A DNA stretch of 7,882 bases from contig JAQULA010000075.1 in NCBI GenBank assembly GCA_028718845.1, positions 1 through 7,882 of the forward strand. The letters run 5' to 3'. This document shows positions 6,258 to 7,882 of the stretch, piece after piece. How positions within the stretch are numbered: position 1 is the stretch's first letter; each line of letters opens with the position of its first letter. The position numbers were made by a program, and so were the translations under genes. The notes below the pieces were generated by a model, which saw only the letters and a program-made list of their open reading frames with translations, was not told the origin of the DNA and made no database searches. Origin of the DNA: Candidatus Omnitrophota bacterium. Its GTDB lineage: Bacteria > Omnitrophota > Gorgyraeia > B26-G9.

Positions 6258-7224
6258 ACATGATAAAAAAAATGAACCGGAAGCCCAGCACGGTAAAATA
6301 ACCGAAAAAGAAATTCAGCGGCGCTTGTACGGGGACATTAGCGAAACGGTGCAGCCGGATGAAAACGCTCTCGCCAATAAATACCGGGAGGACGATATCC
6401 AGAAAAAACTCTACGGGACGGCCAAACCGGCCGAACCGAAGCATTCCGTCACCGCCAATGAATCCGTGGTGGAAAAAAAAGCGCCGGCGCCGGTAAAAGA
6501 AGCGTCGTTATTTGAAAAAAAAGCTCCGCCGGTCGAAAAAAAAGCCGCGATCCCGGAAAAGAATAAACCCGGCGCGCCGGCGGAAAAAGAATTATTCACC
6601 GCCGAGCCGGCGGCCGTACAGCACCGTGCCCACGATGAGCTGATACAGCTGAACAAATCGATCGCCGAACTCGAGGAAAAACTCAAAAAAACCGAAAATC
6701 GCAACCGGCGGCTGATGGTCCGGCTGGCACAAAAACGGATGTTTATCGATCTCCAAAAACGCGTGGTCGAGAGCCTGCTCAATAAAAATGTTATCATTGC
6801 TTTGAGCAGTATCGCGGTGTGCAGCGTTTTAGTCAGCGGAATAATCGCGGTTTCGCAGCGGGTCAAAACCGCGCCGAAGCCGGAAGCACCGGCCGCCGCG
6901 CCCAAACCGGCGATTGCCGAGGAAAAAAAAGCGGTGATCGTGGCGGAAACGGAGCCGCAACCCCCCGCGGCCAAGGGAAAATATTATGTGATTCAGGTCG
7001 CGGAATACGCCGATGAATCCGCCGCCCAGTTTTTTGCGGATACGTTAAAAGCCAAAGGCTACGCGGTGTCCATGGACACTATTTACCGCTCCGGCAACCG
7101 CGAAAAACCTTATTTTAAGATCAATGTCGGCTCTTTCGGCACCTATGCCGAAGCAAAACAGTTCAATGAAGAATTCAAGAAAAAAATGAATATCGGCGAT
7201 TCGTTTATAAAGGAGAAAAAATAA
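6247..7224 (+). CDS. membrane-anchored SPOR-domain protein, inserted in the trp operon
   Basis: No enzyme fold is visible. Layout of the 325 residues: charged N-terminus with a repeated I-Q-[RK]-[RK]-L-Y-G motif (22-30 and 50-58); Lys/Pro/Ala-rich low-complexity stretch with repeated E-K-K-A units (75-117); charged helix, probably coiled coil (about 129-175); one hydrophobic segment (181-202); Pro/Ala-rich linker (207-242); SPOR-like domain (about 243-325), with Y-Y-V-I-Q-V at 246-251, a central A-x-x-x-x-x-x-L-K-A-K-G and Y-F-K-I-N-V-G-S-F at 289-297. SPOR domains bind stripped peptidoglycan glycans, often at division sites. No signal peptide is seen; the inferred topology is cytoplasmic N-terminus with the SPOR domain outside, as in FtsN and DedD, but with a far longer cytoplasmic part. 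GAGAGG at 6235-6240 precedes the ATG, which lies inside trpF; the stop is two bases before trpB. Domain call fairly sure; role unknown. Confidence 0.82.
   Translation: MKNKHDKKNEPEAQHGKITEKEIQRRLYGDISETVQPDENALANKYREDDIQKKLYGTAKPAEPKHSVTANESVVEKKAPAPVKEASLFEKKAPPVEKKAAIPEKNKPGAPAEKELFTAEPAAVQHRAHDELIQLNKSIAELEEKLKKTENRNRRLMVRLAQKRMFIDLQKRVVESLLNKNVIIALSSIAVCSVLVSGIIAVSQRVKTAPKPEAPAAAPKPAIAEEKKAVIVAETEPQPPAAKGKYYVIQVAEYADESAAQFFADTLKAKGYAVSMDTIYRSGNREKPYFKINVGSFGTYAEAKQFNEEFKKKMNIGDSFIKEKK
6310..6420 (+). repeat. two copies of an I-Q-[RK]-[RK]-L-Y-G peptide motif
   Basis: Residues 22-30 (E-I-Q-R-R-L-Y-G-D, bases 6310-6336) and 50-58 (D-I-Q-K-K-L-Y-G-T, bases 6394-6420) of the SPOR protein repeat one another with a 28-residue period. 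The DNA differs at many codon positions (for example CAGCGGCGC against CAGAAAAAA), so the similarity is held at protein level. An acidic residue precedes each copy. A short binding motif is one possible reading. Confidence 0.65.
7211..7215 (+). promoter_or_regulatory. Shine-Dalgarno site of trpB
   Basis: AGGAG lies within the last codons of the SPOR gene, 11 bases before the trpB ATG at 7227. The spacing is slightly long but this is the only clear site, and the ATG gives the normal TrpB N-terminus. Confidence 0.55.
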
Positions 7225-7226
7225 TC

Positions 7227-7882
7227 ATGGCCGCAGTCCCGGACCGCAAAGGCTATTTTGGCCGGTTTGGCGGAAAATTTATCCCCGAAACGCTGAGCAC
7301 GGCGTTGGCGGAACTGGAAACGCTTTACGCTCAAACCAAAAAAAGCCCTGAGTTTAAGCGTTCGCTGAATTATTATTTGCGCGATTTTGCCGGCCGGCCA
7401 ACCCCGTTGTATTATGCCGAGCGCCTGAGCCGGCACCTGGGGGTAAAAATATATTTAAAACGCGAAGACCTGCTGCATACCGGCGCGCATAAAATAAATA
7501 ATACCCTCGGGCAAGGCCTGCTTACGCTGCACATGAAAAAAAAGCGGGTCATCGCCGAAACCGGGGCCGGACAACATGGGGTGGCCACCGCCGTGGTAGC
7601 CGCCCGGTTCGGATTGGAATGTGAAATCTTCATGGGAGAAGAAGATACCCGGCGTCAGGCTTTAAATGTTTTTCGCATGAAACTGCTGGGAGCGAAAGTC
7701 ACCCCGGTCGGTTCCGGAAGCAAAACGCTTAAAGATGCAATGAATGAAGCCATGCGCAACTGGGTGACTAATGTGGAAACTACGCATTACATTATCGGCA
7801 GCGTTGCCGGGCCGCATCCGTTTCCGATGATGGTCAGGGATTTTCAGTCGGTAATCGGCCGAGAAGCCCGCCGGCAGATCCT
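7227..7882 (+). CDS. trpB: tryptophan synthase beta chain, 5' part (runs off the window)
   Basis: Condenses indole with serine using pyridoxal phosphate; works in an alpha2-beta2 complex with TrpA, which channels indole. About 218 of the usual 390-400 residues are present; the frame is open at the right edge. Marks: G-R-F-G-G-K-F-I-P-E-T at 12-22, R-P-T-P-L at 57-61, K-R-E-D at 78-81, PLP lysine Lys89 in T-G-A-H-K-I-N-N, catalytic Glu111 in A-E-T-G-A-G-Q-H-G, N-V-F-R-M-K-L-L-G-A, and G-S-V-A-G-P-H-P-F-P-M-M near the edge. K-R-E-D-L-L-H-T-G-A-H-K and the TrpA-interacting N-terminal region favour the TrpB1 type over the stand-alone TrpB2 type. It starts two bases after the SPOR gene, so the two are almost certainly cotranscribed. 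trpA is expected downstream. Confidence 0.96.
   Translation, partial: MAAVPDRKGYFGRFGGKFIPETLSTALAELETLYAQTKKSPEFKRSLNYYLRDFAGRPTPLYYAERLSRHLGVKIYLKREDLLHTGAHKINNTLGQGLLTLHMKKKRVIAETGAGQHGVATAVVAARFGLECEIFMGEEDTRRQALNVFRMKLLGAKVTPVGSGSKTLKDAMNEAMRNWVTNVETTHYIIGSVAGPHPFPMMVRDFQSVIGREARRQI

Larger units (their letters stand above)
32..7882 (+). other. his-trp supraoperon (ten co-directional genes)
   Basis: Gaps between successive genes are +1, -11, +18, -4, -8, -17, -8, -11 and +2 bases, all on the + strand. No hairpin followed by a T run, and no convincing promoter, is visible between any two genes. The simplest reading is one transcript with translational coupling. Both ends of the unit lie outside the window. 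Confidence 0.8.

Noticed and set aside
6473..6930. Four A8 tracts in the SPOR gene (6473-6480, 6515-6522, 6536-6543, 6923-6930), considered as slippage or phase-variation sites
   Set aside because: A8 runs also occur in hisA (1100-1107), trpE (1990-1997) and trpC (5509-5516), so they follow from general use of AAA for lysine. The frame is intact here and nothing shows programmed slippage.
6411..6974. Long minus-strand open frame (187 codons) opposite the SPOR gene
   Set aside because: Its product is Ser/Ala/Phe-rich as expected from reading Lys/Glu/Pro-rich codons backwards, has no recognisable domain, and sits wholly inside a well-supported + strand gene.
7388..7399. GC-rich palindromic stretch (GGCCGGCC) considered as a regulatory or recombination site
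   Set aside because: It falls within conserved trpB codons (A-G-R-P-T-P) and is explained by coding sequence; no second copy with a functional layout was seen.

Overview
The window is one strand-uniform block of amino-acid biosynthesis genes with no gene-free stretch. Every supported gene lies on the + strand, and neighbours overlap or are separated by at most 18 bp. It looks like the interior of a long histidine-tryptophan (his-trp) supraoperon. Order: hisB (IGP dehydratase), hisA, hisI, trpE, trpG, trpD, trpC, trpF, a gene for a membrane-anchored SPOR-domain protein, and the first 218 codons of trpB, which runs off the right edge. The left edge holds only the ribosome binding site of hisB and perhaps the last codons of an upstream gene.

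Organism: a bacterium with separate single-function trpG, trpD, trpC and trpF, moderate GC and many AAA lysine codons. The SPOR-domain protein has one membrane span and a C-terminal domain predicted to face the periplasm, which points to a Gram-negative (diderm) cell with peptidoglycan. The divergent his proteins suggest a lineage distant from the model proteobacteria, perhaps a candidate phylum of the Omnitrophota or Elusimicrobiota kind. That placement is a guess and rests on no search.

Region 1 (1-1728), histidine: HisI opens the ring of PR-AMP, HisA isomerises the product, and HisB dehydrates imidazole glycerol phosphate. The step between HisA and HisB needs HisH and HisF, and both genes are absent from the places they occupy in the common hisBHAFI order. 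HisB itself is divergent and has lost a usually invariant histidine. Region 2 (1747-6257), tryptophan: chorismate is converted by TrpE/TrpG to anthranilate, by TrpD to phosphoribosyl-anthranilate, by TrpF to CdRP and by TrpC to indole-3-glycerol phosphate. Region 3 (6247-7882): the SPOR gene sits between trpF and trpB, overlapping trpF by 11 bp and ending 2 bp before trpB, so it is translated as part of the pathway operon. TrpB makes tryptophan from indole and serine; trpA is expected beyond the edge.

The most interesting features are the peptidoglycan-binding-type SPOR protein inside a trp operon, its twice-repeated cytoplasmic I-Q-[RK]-[RK]-L-Y-G motif, and the altered active-site region of HisB. 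No RNA gene, mobile element, CRISPR array, terminator or leader/attenuator was recognised.
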